A stretch of DNA of 56,219 bases from Bacteroidaceae bacterium (GCA_017547585.1 JAFYPH010000054.1:1-56219), one strand, 5' to 3'. Numbered from the stretch's first letter, positions 7,987-18,708 are shown. Made by a program: numbers and translations. The notes: generated from the letters alone by a model not told the origin.

Positions 7987-9764
7987 GCTTTCATTGCTGT
8001 ATTGTCGCTCAGCACTGAATTTACTACCTGTATGAGCATCTCTTTGAGCTCGGCGATGAACTGTTTCGCCTCGTAGCTCTTTCTTTCAATGTCGCGCAGT
8101 TTCTTCTCCCATTGTCCCGTGAGTTCGGCGCTCTTAAGAAGCTCGTTGCGTATGAGGCCCACAAGCTCGATACCTGTCTCGGTGGCGATGATGTTTTTCT
8201 TTTCGTTGCGTATGTAGTTGCGCTTGAAAAGTGTCTTTATAATCTCGGCGCGGGTAGATGGGCGTCCGATGCCATTCTCTTTCATCAGGTCGCGCAGCTC
8301 TTCGTCCTCGACATTCTTGCCTGCGGTCTCCATTGCTCGCAGCAGGGTAGCCTCGGTGTAGGGCTTGGGCGGCTGTGTCAGCTTCTCGGCAAGGTCGGGA
8401 GTGTGGGGGCCGCTCTCGCCTTTTACAAAGGCGGGCATCTGCTCGTTCTTCTCCTCTTTATTATCCTCGTCGACAGCCTCTTTGGCAAAGACTACGCGCC
8501 ATCCGGGGTCGGTAATCTGCTTGCCTGTGGCCTTGAACTTCACTCCTCCGCTCTCGCCCAGCACTGTGGTGGTGCTGAACTTGCACTCGGGGTAGAAGAT
8601 GGCGATAAAGTGTGTGGCAACAAGGTTGTACACTCTCTTCTCGTTCTCGGTGAGTGCCTGCGGATGCACGCCCGTGGGGATAATCGCATGGTGGTCGGTC
8701 ACCTTTTTGTTGTCGAACACCTTCTTCGACTTTACGAGGGGCTTGCCCATGAGCGGTGCCACGAGCGGCGCATAGTCGCGCATGCCCTTGAGGATGTTCT
8801 CGCACTTGGGGTAGATGTCCTCGCTCAAAAAGGTGGTGTCCACACGCGGGTAGGTGGTGTACTTTTTCTCGTACAGCGACTGTATAGTCTGCAGAGTGAC
8901 GTCCGACGTCATTCCGTACTTCTTGTTACAGTCTACCTGCAGCGACGTAAGGTCGTACAGACGCGGGGGCAGTTCGTTGCCCTTCTTTGCGCTGATGTCC
9001 GTGACGGTGAACGGCTCGCCCGAGATTTTCTGCAGTGCCTCTTCGGCCTTCTCTTTCTCGTCGAACTTACCCTCGGTGACGGCGAATGTTACCTCGCGGT
9101 ATTTTGTCTTCAGCTCCCAATAGGGCTTGGGGACGAAATTCTTAATCTCATGCTGTCTCTTGACGATGAGTGCGAGGGTGGGTGTCTGCACACGGCCGAT
9201 AGAGAGTACCTGCTTGTTGGCTCCGTACTTCAGTGTGTAGAGACGTGTGGCGTTCATTCCCAGCAGCCAGTCGCCGATGGCGCGGCACAGTCCCGCCTCG
9301 TAGAGCGGCTGATACTCTGCCTGGTCCTTCAGCGTGGCGAATCCCTCTTTTATGGCCTCTTCGGTGAGCGACGACACCCACAAACGCTTCACGGGGCATT
9401 TTGCCTGTGCCTTCTGCATTATCCAGCGCTGTATAAGCTCTCCCTCCTGGCCGGCATCACCGCAGTTGATGATGCAGTCGGCACCTTCGATGAGCTTTTT
9501 TATGATGTTGAACTGTCGCTCTTTGCTGCGTTCCCCCATCAGCTTGATTCCGAACTTCGGGGGTATCATGGGCAGGCTGCCGAGGCTCCAACGCTGCCAC
9601 ATTTCTGTGTAGTCGTGGGGCTCTTTCAGGGTACACAGGTGTCCCAGCGCCCATGTGACGCAGTAGCCGTTACCTTCGAAAAATCCGTCGCGCGGGGACA
9701 GCGCTCCAAGAACCTTCGCGATGCTCTCGGCGACGGATTTTTTCTCTGCTATACAAACTGTCAT
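7983..9764 (-). CDS. topB: DNA topoisomerase III (type IA)
   Basis: This 593-residue type IA topoisomerase relaxes and decatenates DNA by cutting one strand. The Toprim domain is at the N-terminus (Glu7, and DAGQEGE at 103-109 where many homologues read DxREGE). The catalytic tyrosine is Tyr305 in YPRVDT. RPSTRAEII near residue 500 is the conserved motif of domains I/IV. It lacks the zinc-finger tail of TopA, as expected for TopB. The start lies 6 bases after the stop of mutB on the same strand, so it is probably the last gene of a mutA-mutB-topB transcript. TopB copies also occur on mobile elements, but codon use here matches the chromosome. Confidence 0.93.
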   Translation of the reverse strand: MTVCIAEKKSVAESIAKVLGALSPRDGFFEGNGYCVTWALGHLCTLKEPHDYTEMWQRWSLGSLPMIPPKFGIKLMGERSKERQFNIIKKLIEGADCIINCGDAGQEGELIQRWIMQKAQAKCPVKRLWVSSLTEEAIKEGFATLKDQAEYQPLYEAGLCRAIGDWLLGMNATRLYTLKYGANKQVLSIGRVQTPTLALIVKRQHEIKNFVPKPYWELKTKYREVTFAVTEGKFDEKEKAEEALQKISGEPFTVTDISAKKGNELPPRLYDLTSLQVDCNKKYGMTSDVTLQTIQSLYEKKYTTYPRVDTTFLSEDIYPKCENILKGMRDYAPLVAPLMGKPLVKSKKVFDNKKVTDHHAIIPTGVHPQALTENEKRVYNLVATHFIAIFYPECKFSTTTVLGESGGVKFKATGKQITDPGWRVVFAKEAVDEDNKEEKNEQMPAFVKGESGPHTPDLAEKLTQPPKPYTEATLLRAMETAGKNVEDEELRDLMKENGIGRPSTRAEIIKTLFKRNYIRNEKKNIIATETGIELVGLIRNELLKSAELTGQWEKKLRDIERKSYEAKQFIAELKEMLIQVVNSVLSDNTAMKA

Positions 9765-9770
9765 TTCCTG

Positions 9771-11909
9771 TTACTCCTCGCGTCCCAACAATACCTGCAT
9801 AAGCTCGCACGCAGCTTTTGTGACGCTTGTGCCGGGGCCGAAGATGGCAATTACGCCCGCACGATAGAGAAAATCGTAGTCCTGCGCGGGGATTACTCCT
9901 CCGGCAAAGACGAGAATATCTTCGCGTCCCAGCTTCTTGAGCTCGTCGATGAGCTGCGGGATGAGGGTCTTGTGGCCTGCGGCAAGTGAAGAGACTCCGA
10001 TGGCGTGTACGTCATTCTCGATAGCATCCTTGGCAACCTCGGCGGGTGTCTGGAACAACATTCCCATGTCCACGTCGAAGCCGCAGTCGGCGTAACCTGT
10101 GGCTACAACCTTTGCGCCGCGGTCGTGTCCATCCTGGCCCATCTTGGCTATCATCACTCGGGGACGGCGTCCCTCAATCTTTGCAAACTCCTCTGTCAGG
10201 GCGCATGCTTTTGCGAAGCTCTCGTCCTGTTTACTCTCTGCCGAATACACTCCTGAAATTGTTCTTATTACTGCCTTGTAACGTCCTGCTACCTTTTCGC
10301 AAGCGTCTGAAATCTCTCCCAATGTGGCTCTTACTCTTGCTGCCTCTACGGCACACTCGAGAAGGTTGCCCTCGCCGCTGCGTGCACACTCGGTGAGCTT
10401 GTCGAGCGCAGCTTTAACCTCATCTTCGTTGCGGCCCTCTTTGTTGCGTGCGAGTGCCTCCAACTGCTGCTGGAGTACGGCGGTGTTGTCAATTTCGAGA
10501 ATGTCGATGGGCTCTTCCTTGTCGAGAGTGTAGGCGTTTGTACCCACAATCATCTGCGAGCCGTTGTCGATGCGAGCCTGTGTACGTGCGGCAGCCTCCT
10601 CGATGCGCATCTTGGGAATGCCTGTCTCGATGGCCTTTGCCATTCCTCCAAGCTCCTCGACCTCTTCGATGAGCTTCCAAGCCTTTTCGGCAATCTCTTT
10701 TGTGAGACTCTCCACGTAGTATGAGCCGCCCCAGGGGTCAATCTCCTTACATACGTTGGTCTCTTCCTGAATATATATCTGTGTGTTGCGGGCGATACGT
10801 GCCGAGAAGTCTGTGGGCAGTGCAATAGCCTCGTCGAGCGCGTTTGTGTGCAGCGACTGAGTGTGTCCCATTGCGGCGGCCATAGCCTCGACGCATGTGC
10901 GTCCGATGTTGTTGTAGGGGTCCTGCTCGGTGAGCGACCAGCCCGATGTCTGGCAGTGTGTGCGCAGTGCCATAGACTTGGGGTTCTTGGGGTTGAACTT
11001 TGCAATGATCTTTGCCCACAGCATACGTGCCGCACGCATCTTTGCAATCTCCATGAAGGGGTTCATTCCTATGCCCCAGAAGAACGACAGACGGGGTGCA
11101 AAAGCGTCGATGTCGATGCCTGCAGCAACGCCGGCTCTCACATACTCGAGTCCGTCGGCGAGGGTGTAGGCAAGCTCAATGTCGGCTGTAGCACCTGCCT
11201 CCTGCATGTGGTAGCCCGAAATTGAAATTGAATTGAATTTGGGCATGTTCTTCGACGTATAGGCAAAGATGTCGCTGATGATGCGCATTGAGAATGCAGG
11301 GGGGTAGATGTAGGTGTTGCGCACCATGAACTCCTTGAGAATATCATTCTGGATGGTGCCGGCAAGCTCTTCGAGTTTCGCGCCCTGCTCGAGTGCGGTG
11401 TTAATGTAGAAGGCAAGCACGGGGAGCACTGCGCCGTTCATGGTCATTGACACTGACATTTTGTTCAAGGGAATGCCGTCGAACAGCTGTTTCATGTTCT
11501 CCATGCAGCAGATTGATACTCCGGCCTTACCAACGTCGCCCACTACGCGCTCGTTGTCGGGGTTGTAGCCGCGGTGAGTGGGAAGGTCAAAGGCTACCGA
11601 CAATCCTTTCTGTCCCGACGCGAGGTTGCGGCGGTAGAATGCGTTCGACTCCTCGGCTGTAGAGAATCCCGCATACTGTCTGATGGTCCAGGGCTTGAAG
11701 GCGTACATCATAGAGTAGGGGCCGCGAAGGAAGGGGGGGAGTCCCGCTGCATAGTCAAGATGCTCCATCTCTTTTGTGTCCTCGGCTGTGTACACCTCTT
11801 TTATCTTAATATGTTCGGCTGTGTCGAAAGTGTTGTTTGTGCAGTTGTCGGCAGCAGCCTTGCCGTTGCTAGCGGCAAAAATATCTATGTTCTTGAAATT
11901 CTTTCTCAT
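9771..11909 (-). CDS. mutB: Methylmalonyl-CoA mutase, large (catalytic) subunit
   Basis: The 712-residue subunit converts succinyl-CoA and R-methylmalonyl-CoA with adenosylcobalamin, the key step of propionate formation in Bacteroidales. The TIM-barrel half has the substrate motif [16 protein letters not shown]. The C-terminal B12 domain has DGHDRG (cobalt-ligating His) followed by GVSSLAAGH and FAGGVIP. It lies 8 bases after the small subunit gene on the same strand. No epimerase or MeaB chaperone gene lies within the window. Confidence 0.97.
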   Translation of the reverse strand: MRKNFKNIDIFAASNGKAAADNCTNNTFDTAEHIKIKEVYTAEDTKEMEHLDYAAGLPPFLRGPYSMMYAFKPWTIRQYAGFSTAEESNAFYRRNLASGQKGLSVAFDLPTHRGYNPDNERVVGDVGKAGVSICCMENMKQLFDGIPLNKMSVSMTMNGAVLPVLAFYINTALEQGAKLEELAGTIQNDILKEFMVRNTYIYPPAFSMRIISDIFAYTSKNMPKFNSISISGYHMQEAGATADIELAYTLADGLEYVRAGVAAGIDIDAFAPRLSFFWGIGMNPFMEIAKMRAARMLWAKIIAKFNPKNPKSMALRTHCQTSGWSLTEQDPYNNIGRTCVEAMAAAMGHTQSLHTNALDEAIALPTDFSARIARNTQIYIQEETNVCKEIDPWGGSYYVESLTKEIAEKAWKLIEEVEELGGMAKAIETGIPKMRIEEAAARTQARIDNGSQMIVGTNAYTLDKEEPIDILEIDNTAVLQQQLEALARNKEGRNEDEVKAALDKLTECARSGEGNLLECAVEAARVRATLGEISDACEKVAGRYKAVIRTISGVYSAESKQDESFAKACALTEEFAKIEGRRPRVMIAKMGQDGHDRGAKVVATGYADCGFDVDMGMLFQTPAEVAKDAIENDVHAIGVSSLAAGHKTLIPQLIDELKKLGREDILVFAGGVIPAQDYDFLYRAGVIAIFGPGTSVTKAACELMQVLLGREE

Positions 11910-11917
11910 GGCAGCTT

Positions 11918-13759
11918 CTAAAGTTTTGCGTTAATATCCTTTAAAGTCTCCAATACGTTCACGCGCACGTGGATGAAATTCTCGATGCCTGCGCTCTTGA
12001 GCTCCTCGCTGCATGCGGGTGCGCCTGCAACCACGAAGAGGGCTTTTCCGGCGAGCTTCTCATAGGCGGGAATTGCATACTCTGCGTATTCGTCGTCGCT
12101 CGAACATATAACCACGATGTCCGCTTCGGCCTTTATTGCAGCCTCTACGCCCTCGTCCACTGTCGCGAAACCCAGATTGTCTATAATCTCGTATCCGGCA
12201 ACAGCGAAGAAGTTGCTCGAGAACTGTGCTCTTGCCTGACGCATCGCAAGGTTACCGATGGTCAGCATGAAGGCTTTGGGACGGCGGCCGCTCTCCTCGA
12301 CCTGCATGCGCAGTGCCTCGAACTCCTCGGCCAGACGGCCCTGGGCAAGCACGTTAGGCTCTTCGCCCTCTTTTGCGCCGCAGCAGCATTTTTTCTCAAT
12401 GGGGCGGTTGCCGTTGGTTGCCTCGTTGAAGTTGGGGTACTGGTTGGTACCGAGCAGAATCTCCTTGCGGCGGGCAGCTGCTGTGCGGCGGCTCTTGCCG
12501 TCGTTGTTTATGCACTCCTGAACGCTGCCGCTCTTAACTGCCTGACGGAATCCGCCCTCGTCCTCGATGGCGAGGAACAGTTTCCATGCTTCGCCTGCGA
12601 GTGTGGCGGTGAGCTTCTCAATAAAGTAAGAGCCTGCGGCGGGGTCGGCCACTCTGTCAAGATGGCTCTCGTTCTTGAGGATAATCTGCTGGTTGCGGGC
12701 GATGCGCTCGGCAAAGGGAGTGGGCGACTCGTACACTGCGTCGAAGGGGGTGACGGTGATTGAGTCGACACCTGCGAGTGCTGCGCTCATTGCCTCTGTC
12801 TCGCCGCGCAGAATATTTACGTAGGGGTCGTAAAGTGTCTGGTTGAATGTGCTTGTGACAGCGTGGATAGCCATCTTGCAATCCTCGTCGCTGTTGGGCT
12901 TATACTCCTTGACGATGTTTGCCCACAGCATACGTGCGGCGCGAATCTTGGCAATCTCCATGAAGAAATTGCTCGAAATTCCGAAGTTGAACTTAATCTT
13001 TTTCGCTGCGGCCGATGCGGGAACGCCTGCCTCGGTGAGGATGTTCATATACTCATTTCCCCACGCAAGAGCGTAGCCCAGCTCATGGGTGATGTATGCG
13101 CCGCTGTTGCACAATGCCACTGCATTTACAGTGATGCAGCGGTAGTTGGGCAGTGCTGCAGTGAGGTCGGCGAGTTTCACCATTGCGTCTACGTCGTCGG
13201 CCACCTGCTTGCCTCGTGTGAGCAGCTTGCCAATGGGGTCGTACTCTATGCTGCCCTGGAGTTTCTCGAAATTGAAATTGCGCTCCTTGTAGTACTCTAT
13301 CAGCAGCGCTGCAAACTCATATGCCTTCTTGATACATACTCTGAAGTTGAGCTCTGCCTTTTCGGCGTCGATGCCGTCGAGCATTGTGGCAATGAATGCC
13401 GCTGATACTGATTCTCCTTTTACGGCGAATCCCAATGAGGTGCATCCTTTCTCCAACAGCACTTTGGCCTTGCTGTTGGCTGCCGCTGCATCCTCTTCGT
13501 TAATCTCCTGACGGATGAGCCAATTGTTGTTGCTCTTGCATCCGCGAGTAAAGGGGAATACTCCCGGGTACTCGTTCTTTACATTCTCGGGAAGGTCCTC
13601 CTTGCGATAGAAAGGTTGAACATCGAAACCTTCGGTGGTTTTCCACACGAGTTTTTTCTGAAAATCGGCACCTTTGAGGTCTTCCGTTATTTTGTTCATC
13701 CACGTCTCCGTTGTTATCGGCGAAAATTCCGAAAACAGTCTTTGTTTTTCTTCTGCCAT
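11918..13759 (-). CDS. mutA: Methylmalonyl-CoA mutase, small subunit
   Basis: This 613-residue partner of MutB shares its fold. Its C-terminal B12-like domain lacks the DxHxxG cobalt ligand (the region reads [15 protein letters not shown]), as is normal for the structural small subunit of the heterodimer. It is first in the mutA-mutB-topB order. The ATG at 13759 gives a typical N-terminus ([17 protein letters not shown]). The 75-base AT-rich gap to the upstream phosphodiesterase shows no clear -7 box, so transcription from upstream is possible. Confidence 0.95.
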   Translation of the reverse strand: MAEEKQRLFSEFSPITTETWMNKITEDLKGADFQKKLVWKTTEGFDVQPFYRKEDLPENVKNEYPGVFPFTRGCKSNNNWLIRQEINEEDAAAANSKAKVLLEKGCTSLGFAVKGESVSAAFIATMLDGIDAEKAELNFRVCIKKAYEFAALLIEYYKERNFNFEKLQGSIEYDPIGKLLTRGKQVADDVDAMVKLADLTAALPNYRCITVNAVALCNSGAYITHELGYALAWGNEYMNILTEAGVPASAAAKKIKFNFGISSNFFMEIAKIRAARMLWANIVKEYKPNSDEDCKMAIHAVTSTFNQTLYDPYVNILRGETEAMSAALAGVDSITVTPFDAVYESPTPFAERIARNQQIILKNESHLDRVADPAAGSYFIEKLTATLAGEAWKLFLAIEDEGGFRQAVKSGSVQECINNDGKSRRTAAARRKEILLGTNQYPNFNEATNGNRPIEKKCCCGAKEGEEPNVLAQGRLAEEFEALRMQVEESGRRPKAFMLTIGNLAMRQARAQFSSNFFAVAGYEIIDNLGFATVDEGVEAAIKAEADIVVICSSDDEYAEYAIPAYEKLAGKALFVVAGAPACSEELKSAGIENFIHVRVNVLETLKDINAKL

Positions 13760-13834
13760 GAATATTCGGGTTAGTGTGTTATTAATAATGTTATTTATAT
13801 TTTCTATTTCTATTTCTATGTTTTTTTCTAAAGG

Positions 13835-14323
13835 TCAGCTAAGTTCGATGACCTCAAGATCTTTAAATTCTTTTCCGTCGATGGTGACTTTCACCAGCGT
13901 CCTCACCTGGTGCCACCCTTGTTTGCCGGCGGCTCCGGGGTTTATGTGCAGACAGCCTACAATGCCGTCGTACTGCACTTTCAGTATGTGTGAGTGTCCG
14001 CTGACGAACAGCTGCGGACGCTCGCTGTAGACTGCCCTGCGTATCGAAGCATCGTATCGGCCGGGGTAGCCTCCAATGTGTTTCATAATGACGTTGCACT
14101 CCTCCACGCGGAACCTCAGTGTCTCGCTGTAGCGTCGGCGCAGGATGCATCCGTCGATGTTGCCGTACACGGCTCGCAGCGGGCGGAACTTCTCCAAATT
14201 ATTGGCGACCTCCTCGCTGCCGATGTCTCCGGCGTGCCATATTTCGTCGCAGTCGGCAAAATGTTTCGTGTATCTCTCGTCCCACACTCCGTGCGTGTCC
14301 GAGAGAATGCCTATGCGTGTCAT
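13835..14323 (-). CDS. YfcE/MJ0936-type metallophosphoesterase
   Basis: This 162-residue calcineurin-like phosphodiesterase has DTHG near the start (metal site 1), HAGDIG and YGNIDG in the middle, and GHSH followed by NPGAAG at the end, the complete motif set of the YfcE family. Relatives hydrolyse phosphodiester model substrates; the natural substrate is unknown. I chose the ATG at 14323 (MTRIGILSDTHG). A longer frame to 14395 adds sequence that does not belong to the family and overlaps the upstream gene. Stop of the upstream gene and this start overlap by 4 bases, so the two are translationally coupled. Confidence 0.87.
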   Translation of the reverse strand: MTRIGILSDTHGVWDERYTKHFADCDEIWHAGDIGSEEVANNLEKFRPLRAVYGNIDGCILRRRYSETLRFRVEECNVIMKHIGGYPGRYDASIRRAVYSERPQLFVSGHSHILKVQYDGIVGCLHINPGAAGKQGWHQVRTLVKVTIDGKEFKDLEVIELS

Positions 14324-14940
14324 TTTCTGCTCTCGATGAAACGGTGAATAATCTCCACGCTGCCCTCGATGCCCAGACGCGAAGAGTTTATGCACAGGTC
14401 GTAGGTCTCGGCCTCGCCCCAGCCCGAATTTGCATAGTAGTCGTGGTAGGCTTTGCGTTTCTTGTCTCCTTTCTGTGCAATCTCTTTGGCCTTAGCCTCG
14501 TTCACTCCATCGTGTGCCATTATGCGCTTCACTCTGTCGGCAATGTCGGCAGTGACGAAGATGCTGTGCATGCGTGGGTGGTCGCGCAGCACATATTCGG
14601 CGCAGCGGCCGATTATTATGCACGACTCCTTCTCCACCAGATTGCGCATCGCCTCACTCTGAAGCTCGAACAGACGGTCGCTGTCCATGCAGCTGCCCAC
14701 ACCCATAGGGTAGGAGCTCATGGCTCCCTTGAGCGCATAAAAACCGCGCATGAAGGGGTTGCTCTCCTTCTCGTCGGCATTCTCGAACACTGTTGCGTCC
14801 AGCCCTGTCTCTTGCGCTGCAAGCTCCAGCAGTTTCTTGTCGTAGACGGGAATGTTCAGACGTTGAGCGAGTTTCTGTGCAATCTCTCTTCCGCCGCTGC
14901 CAAGCTGTCGGCCTATCGAAATTATATATTTCTCTTCCAT
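14320..14940 (-). CDS. Cytidylate-kinase-like P-loop protein
   Basis: About 206 residues starting with IISIGRQLGSGGREIA, the P-loop form of the cytidylate kinase-like family (Pfam Cytidylate_kin2). CIIIGRCAEYVL and the VTADIADRVKRI region correspond to NMP-binding and lid segments. These proteins are widespread in gut anaerobes and are not the housekeeping Cmk; the substrate is not established. The ATG at 14940 puts the P-loop at the normal place; upstream codons to 14973 overlap the MATE gene. It is the middle gene of MATE-kinase-phosphodiesterase. Confidence 0.82.
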   Translation of the reverse strand: MEEKYIISIGRQLGSGGREIAQKLAQRLNIPVYDKKLLELAAQETGLDATVFENADEKESNPFMRGFYALKGAMSSYPMGVGSCMDSDRLFELQSEAMRNLVEKESCIIIGRCAEYVLRDHPRMHSIFVTADIADRVKRIMAHDGVNEAKAKEIAQKGDKKRKAYHDYYANSGWGEAETYDLCINSSRLGIEGSVEIIHRFIESRK

Positions 14941-14947
14941 AGTGTTT

Positions 14948-16336
14948 CTATTTTTGCACTTTGTCTGCTGCAAAGGCGGGGTTGTTCCATTTGCTGAATT
15001 GCTGTCTCAACAGTGTTATTGCCAGGATGCCCGAAATAAAGTCGGCGATGGGAATGCTGTACCACACTCCATCTTCGCCCATGTAACGGGGCAGTATTAT
15101 AAGCAGGGGAATGAGGAACAGCACCTGTCGGGTGAGCGACAGGAATATGGACTTGTTCACCTTGCCCACACTCTGGAAGAAGTTTGTGGCAACCATCTGA
15201 ATGCCGGCGAGTATTATGAACATTGCCGAAATTCTCATTCCTTTGGCGGCATTGGCAATAAGCGTAGCGTCGGTGGTGAAGGCGCGCGCGATAAGCTCGG
15301 GAATTCCTTCGCACAATGCGAATCCCGTGAATGTCACGGCAAAGGCCCACCACATTGTCTGTTTCAGTGTCTCTTTCACTCTGTCGTAGCGGCGCGCTCC
15401 GAAGTTGTAGCCTATGATGGGCTGCATTCCCTGTGTAACGCCCAGAATCACCATTATAAATATGAAAACAATGCGGTTGGCGATTCCGTATGCGGCAATG
15501 GCCATGTCTCCGTTGGCTCCGTAGGTCCTGAGGCCCTTGTTTATGATGATGACCACAATGCAGGCAGCGGCATTGATGAGGAACGGCGAAAGGCCGATGC
15601 CCAGAATGCCTTTTACGAAGCGTGCGCGCAGGGCGTATATTCCTCGGCGCAGGTGCAGAAACTCGTTGGGGTTGCTCAGCAATCTTATCTGCCACAGCAG
15701 AGTGATAATCTGCGAGAACATTGTTGCGAGTGCCGCGCCGCGTATTCCCCAGTCGAACACATAGATGAACAGCGGGGCGAGAATGACATTGCAGACAACG
15801 GTGATAATCGTTGCGTACATCGACTCTTTCGGGTGGCCCGAGGCGCGCAGGGCTGCGTTTATTCCCAGATACATGTGGGTGATGGCGTTACCGTAAAGGA
15901 CAACCTGCATAAAGTCGCGTGCATAGGGCAGTGTGGCCTCGCTCGCTCCGAAGAAGAAGAGAATGTCGTCGAGGAAAAGCAGTGAGATTCCTCCGAAGAT
16001 TATTCCCACGATGATGTTGAGCGTCACAAGGTTACCCAATATTATGCAGGCCGAGTCGTAGTCTCTTTGGCCCAATTTTACCGAAAGCTGTGTAGCTCCT
16101 CCCACGCCTATCATTGCTCCGAATGCTGCCGACAGGTTCATGAACGGGAAGGTGGTGGCGAGGCCCGAAATTGCAAGCGCACCGACACCCTGTCCGATGA
16201 ATATACTATCGATCATATGGTAGAGCGATGCAGCCGTCTGTGCAATAATTGCGGGTATCGCATATTGCACGAGCAGCTTGCTTATCTTCTCTGTTCCAAG
16301 CTCCGTGGGTATTCCTCTTGTGGATATATTACTCAT
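14948..16336 (-). CDS. MATE family multidrug/sodium antiporter
   Basis: The 462-residue inner-membrane protein has about 12 hydrophobic segments arranged as two similar halves. It starts with LLVQYAIPAIIAQTAASLY, the usual MATE opening, and has GVTQGMQPIIGYNFGA at the domain junction, a hallmark of the NorM/DinF-like branch. It exports cationic or other small molecules using an ion gradient; the substrate is unknown. It is the first gene of a three-gene minus unit and is divergent from mnmA. Confidence 0.9.
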   Translation of the reverse strand: MSNISTRGIPTELGTEKISKLLVQYAIPAIIAQTAASLYHMIDSIFIGQGVGALAISGLATTFPFMNLSAAFGAMIGVGGATQLSVKLGQRDYDSACIILGNLVTLNIIVGIIFGGISLLFLDDILFFFGASEATLPYARDFMQVVLYGNAITHMYLGINAALRASGHPKESMYATIITVVCNVILAPLFIYVFDWGIRGAALATMFSQIITLLWQIRLLSNPNEFLHLRRGIYALRARFVKGILGIGLSPFLINAAACIVVIIINKGLRTYGANGDMAIAAYGIANRIVFIFIMVILGVTQGMQPIIGYNFGARRYDRVKETLKQTMWWAFAVTFTGFALCEGIPELIARAFTTDATLIANAAKGMRISAMFIILAGIQMVATNFFQSVGKVNKSIFLSLTRQVLFLIPLLIILPRYMGEDGVWYSIPIADFISGILAITLLRQQFSKWNNPAFAADKVQK

Positions 16337-16377
16337 TTTTATTTATATGCTTGTTTATTTTCGCAATATTTATTTTG

Positions 16378-16413
16378 CAAAGATATTAAAATCATCGAAA
16401 ATAGCTATCTTCG
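16378..16413. promoter_or_regulatory. Divergent promoters for the MATE unit (-) and mnmA unit (+)
   Basis: On the minus strand TATCTTTG (16385-16378) lies 41 bases before the MATE ATG. On the plus strand TATCTTCG (16406-16413) lies 28 bases before the mnmA ATG. Both fit or nearly fit TAnnTTTG and are about 20 bases apart, so the two polymerases may compete (inference). Confidence 0.6.
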
Positions 16414-16441
16414 CAAAGAAAAAACAAATATAAGAATAAAA

Positions 16442-17527
16442 ATGTCTAAGATAAGAGTCTTGCTTGGAATGAGCGGCGGGGTAGATAGCACAGCTGCGTG
16501 CAGGGTGCTTCTCTCTCGTGATTACGATGTTGTGGGGTTGACGCTGCTGACGTGCGAGCTCTCGCAGGGTGCGGCCGAAGAGGCTGCCGCTCTTGCTGCG
16601 CGCTTCGGCATCGAGCACCATGTTGTCGACGTGCGCGAAAGATTCAAAGAAACTGTTATCGACCCATTTATACAATCCTATCTTCGCGGCTACACTCCCA
16701 ATCCCTGTGTCGACTGCAACCCTACGATGAAGTTCAAGGTGCTCGAAGAGTGGGCCGACAGGCTCGGTTGCGAAAAGATTGCGACGGGACATTATGCGCG
16801 CATCGAGCGCCGCGGCGACAACTATTTTGTGCGCGCCGGGGCCGATGGCAAAAAAGACCAAAGCTATTTTCTGTGGCGTCTGACGCAGCAACAGCTCTCG
16901 CGCACGCTCTTCCCGCTGGGCGAATGGACAAAAGAGGATGCGCGTCGCCATCTGCACGAGACGGGGCTCGAAGAGAAGGCCCGGGATGGCGAGAGCATGG
17001 AAATATGTTTCTTCACAGGCGATTACCGCGATTTTTTGCGTCGCGAGGTTCCCGACGTTGACAATGTTATACGTCCCGGCTATTTTGTCGATGCTGCCGG
17101 ACGCAAATTGGGCGAGCACAAGGGCTTTCCTTTCTATACTATAGGGCAGCGCAAGGGGCTGGGCATTGCATTGGGGCAGCCTGCCTATGTACTCAGAATC
17201 AATCCCCAAAAGAATACGGTGATGCTGGGCGATGCGTCGCAACTGCTTACACGCTACATGATGATAGATGCTCCCGAGTGGGTGCAGGGCGTGCCCGAGG
17301 GCGACGTTTCGGTGCGCATACGCTACCGCAGCCGTCAGGTTGCGTGCAGGGTGGTGCGCGAGCTTCCCGAGGGGCGTCTGCTGGTGCGTTTCGCCGAGCC
17401 TGTCTCGGCAATCACTCCCGGACAGTCGGCCGTCTTTTACAATGGCGATGTTGTTGTCGGTGGTGCCTATATTTCTCTGCAACGCGGTATTAATCAATGG
17501 ATAAACGAAGATGATAATGAGCAGTGA
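16442..17527 (+). CDS. mnmA: tRNA-specific 2-thiouridylase MnmA
   Basis: The 361-residue enzyme adds the 2-thio group to U34 of Glu, Gln and Lys tRNAs. The PP-loop SGGVDS is at 11-16. Cysteine residues at 89 and 92 (NPCVDC) and Cys188 (EICFFTGDY) correspond to the thiol-transfer pair, and GQRKGLGI is the conserved tRNA-contact region. I use the ATG at 16442 because it begins the Rossmann fold directly; the longer in-frame extension upstream would cover the promoter and antisense MATE start. It overlaps xseA by 17 bases. Bacteroidales often have two MnmA copies, so this may be one of two. Confidence 0.93.
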   Translation: MSKIRVLLGMSGGVDSTAACRVLLSRDYDVVGLTLLTCELSQGAAEEAAALAARFGIEHHVVDVRERFKETVIDPFIQSYLRGYTPNPCVDCNPTMKFKVLEEWADRLGCEKIATGHYARIERRGDNYFVRAGADGKKDQSYFLWRLTQQQLSRTLFPLGEWTKEDARRHLHETGLEEKARDGESMEICFFTGDYRDFLRREVPDVDNVIRPGYFVDAAGRKLGEHKGFPFYTIGQRKGLGIALGQPAYVLRINPQKNTVMLGDASQLLTRYMMIDAPEWVQGVPEGDVSVRIRYRSRQVACRVVRELPEGRLLVRFAEPVSAITPGQSAVFYNGDVVVGGAYISLQRGINQWINEDDNEQ

Positions 17528-18698
17528 AAATCCCCTGTCGCTCTCGCGCCTCAACAGCATGGTGCGAGCGGCAATCGAGGAGCAGCTTCCTCTGAAATAT
17601 TGGGTGACGGGCGAACTTTCCGAGGTTCGCGCAACCTCTGTCGGCCATTGCTACATTGAGCTTGTCGAGCGCGACGAGGCTACAGGCGAAATTTCGGCAA
17701 AGGCCCGCGGAACAATATGGTCGCGCGTCTATTCCCTGCTGCGCCCCTACTTTCTTGAACAGACGGGACGCGAATTTTCCGTCGGCCTCAAAGTGCTGTT
17801 GCAGGTGAGCGTGAACTTCCACGAGGTCTACGGCTTTTCGCTCGACGTTTGCGACATTGAGCCTGCCTACACTATCGGAGACATGGCGCGTCAGCGTATG
17901 CTCATTGTGCAGCGCCTCACCGACGAGGGTGTCATAAATTTGAACAAAGAGCTTCCTTTCCCGTTGCTGCCCAAGCGCGTGGCTGTAATCTCTTCGGCCT
18001 CGGCAGCCGGCTACGGCGATTTTTGCGACCAACTGAACGGCAACCTCTATGGATTCAACTTCAGAGTGCAACTTTTTCCCGCGCCCATGCAGGGCAGCAA
18101 GGTCGAGGAGGGGATAATCTCTGCGCTCAACGCCATTGCCTGCGACCTCGATTCGTGGGACGTGGTTGTAATCATCCGTGGCGGCGGTGCCACGAGCGAC
18201 CTCTCGTGCTTCGATACCTACGACCTTGCGAACAACTGCGCGCAGTTCCCTCTGCCAGTCGTTACGGGCATCGGCCATCAGCGTGACGACACGCTGCTCG
18301 ACATTGTTGCGCACACAAGGGTAAAGACCCCAACGGCCGCAGCCGAGCTTCTCATTCACACGATGCTCGTGCAGGCCGAAAAGATTGAAAATCTGCGTCG
18401 CGCGATTCCTGACACAGTGTCGCGCCGCATCGCCGACGAGCGCCGTCGCGTGGAGATGTTGGTGCAGAATCTTCCTCTGTCTGTGGCAATGCTTTTGCAG
18501 CAGCAACGTCACAGGCTCGACATTTGGGAACAGCAGCTGCAGGCATCCTCGCCCGACAGGATACTGGCTCGGGGTTACACGCTCACCCTCAGCAGCGGAC
18601 GCATAGTAAGGTCGGCTGCCGAGCTTTCGGCGGGCGACGAGGTTGTCACACGTTTCGCCGATGGCGATGTTACAAGTACGGTAAAAAATATAAAATAG
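17511..18698 (+). CDS. xseA: Exodeoxyribonuclease VII large subunit
   Basis: The 395-residue protein has an N-terminal OB fold (LSRLNSMVRAAIEEQ, YWVTGELSEVRA) and the central nuclease region with VISSASAAGYGDF, IIRGGGATSDLSCFD and GIGHQRDDTLLD, the family signature. It degrades single-stranded DNA to oligonucleotides together with XseB. It overlaps mnmA by 17 bases and is followed 10 bases later by xseB. The C-terminal part (ARGYTLTLSSGRIVRSA) matches the family, so the protein is full length for the short Bacteroidetes form. Confidence 0.93.
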   Translation: MIMSSENPLSLSRLNSMVRAAIEEQLPLKYWVTGELSEVRATSVGHCYIELVERDEATGEISAKARGTIWSRVYSLLRPYFLEQTGREFSVGLKVLLQVSVNFHEVYGFSLDVCDIEPAYTIGDMARQRMLIVQRLTDEGVINLNKELPFPLLPKRVAVISSASAAGYGDFCDQLNGNLYGFNFRVQLFPAPMQGSKVEEGIISALNAIACDLDSWDVVVIIRGGGATSDLSCFDTYDLANNCAQFPLPVVTGIGHQRDDTLLDIVAHTRVKTPTAAAELLIHTMLVQAEKIENLRRAIPDTVSRRIADERRRVEMLVQNLPLSVAMLLQQQRHRLDIWEQQLQASSPDRILARGYTLTLSSGRIVRSAAELSAGDEVVTRFADGDVTSTVKNIK

Positions 18699-18708
18699 CA
18701 AATAAAAG

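Noticed and set aside
8112-9989. 625-residue open frame antisense to topB
   Set aside because: It has no family motif, and the topB frame on the other strand has all catalytic residues. Codon bias in this genome leaves long shadow frames opposite real genes.
16067-16441. N-terminal extension of mnmA in the same frame
   Set aside because: It runs antisense through the MATE start and the divergent promoters and adds residues not found in the family.
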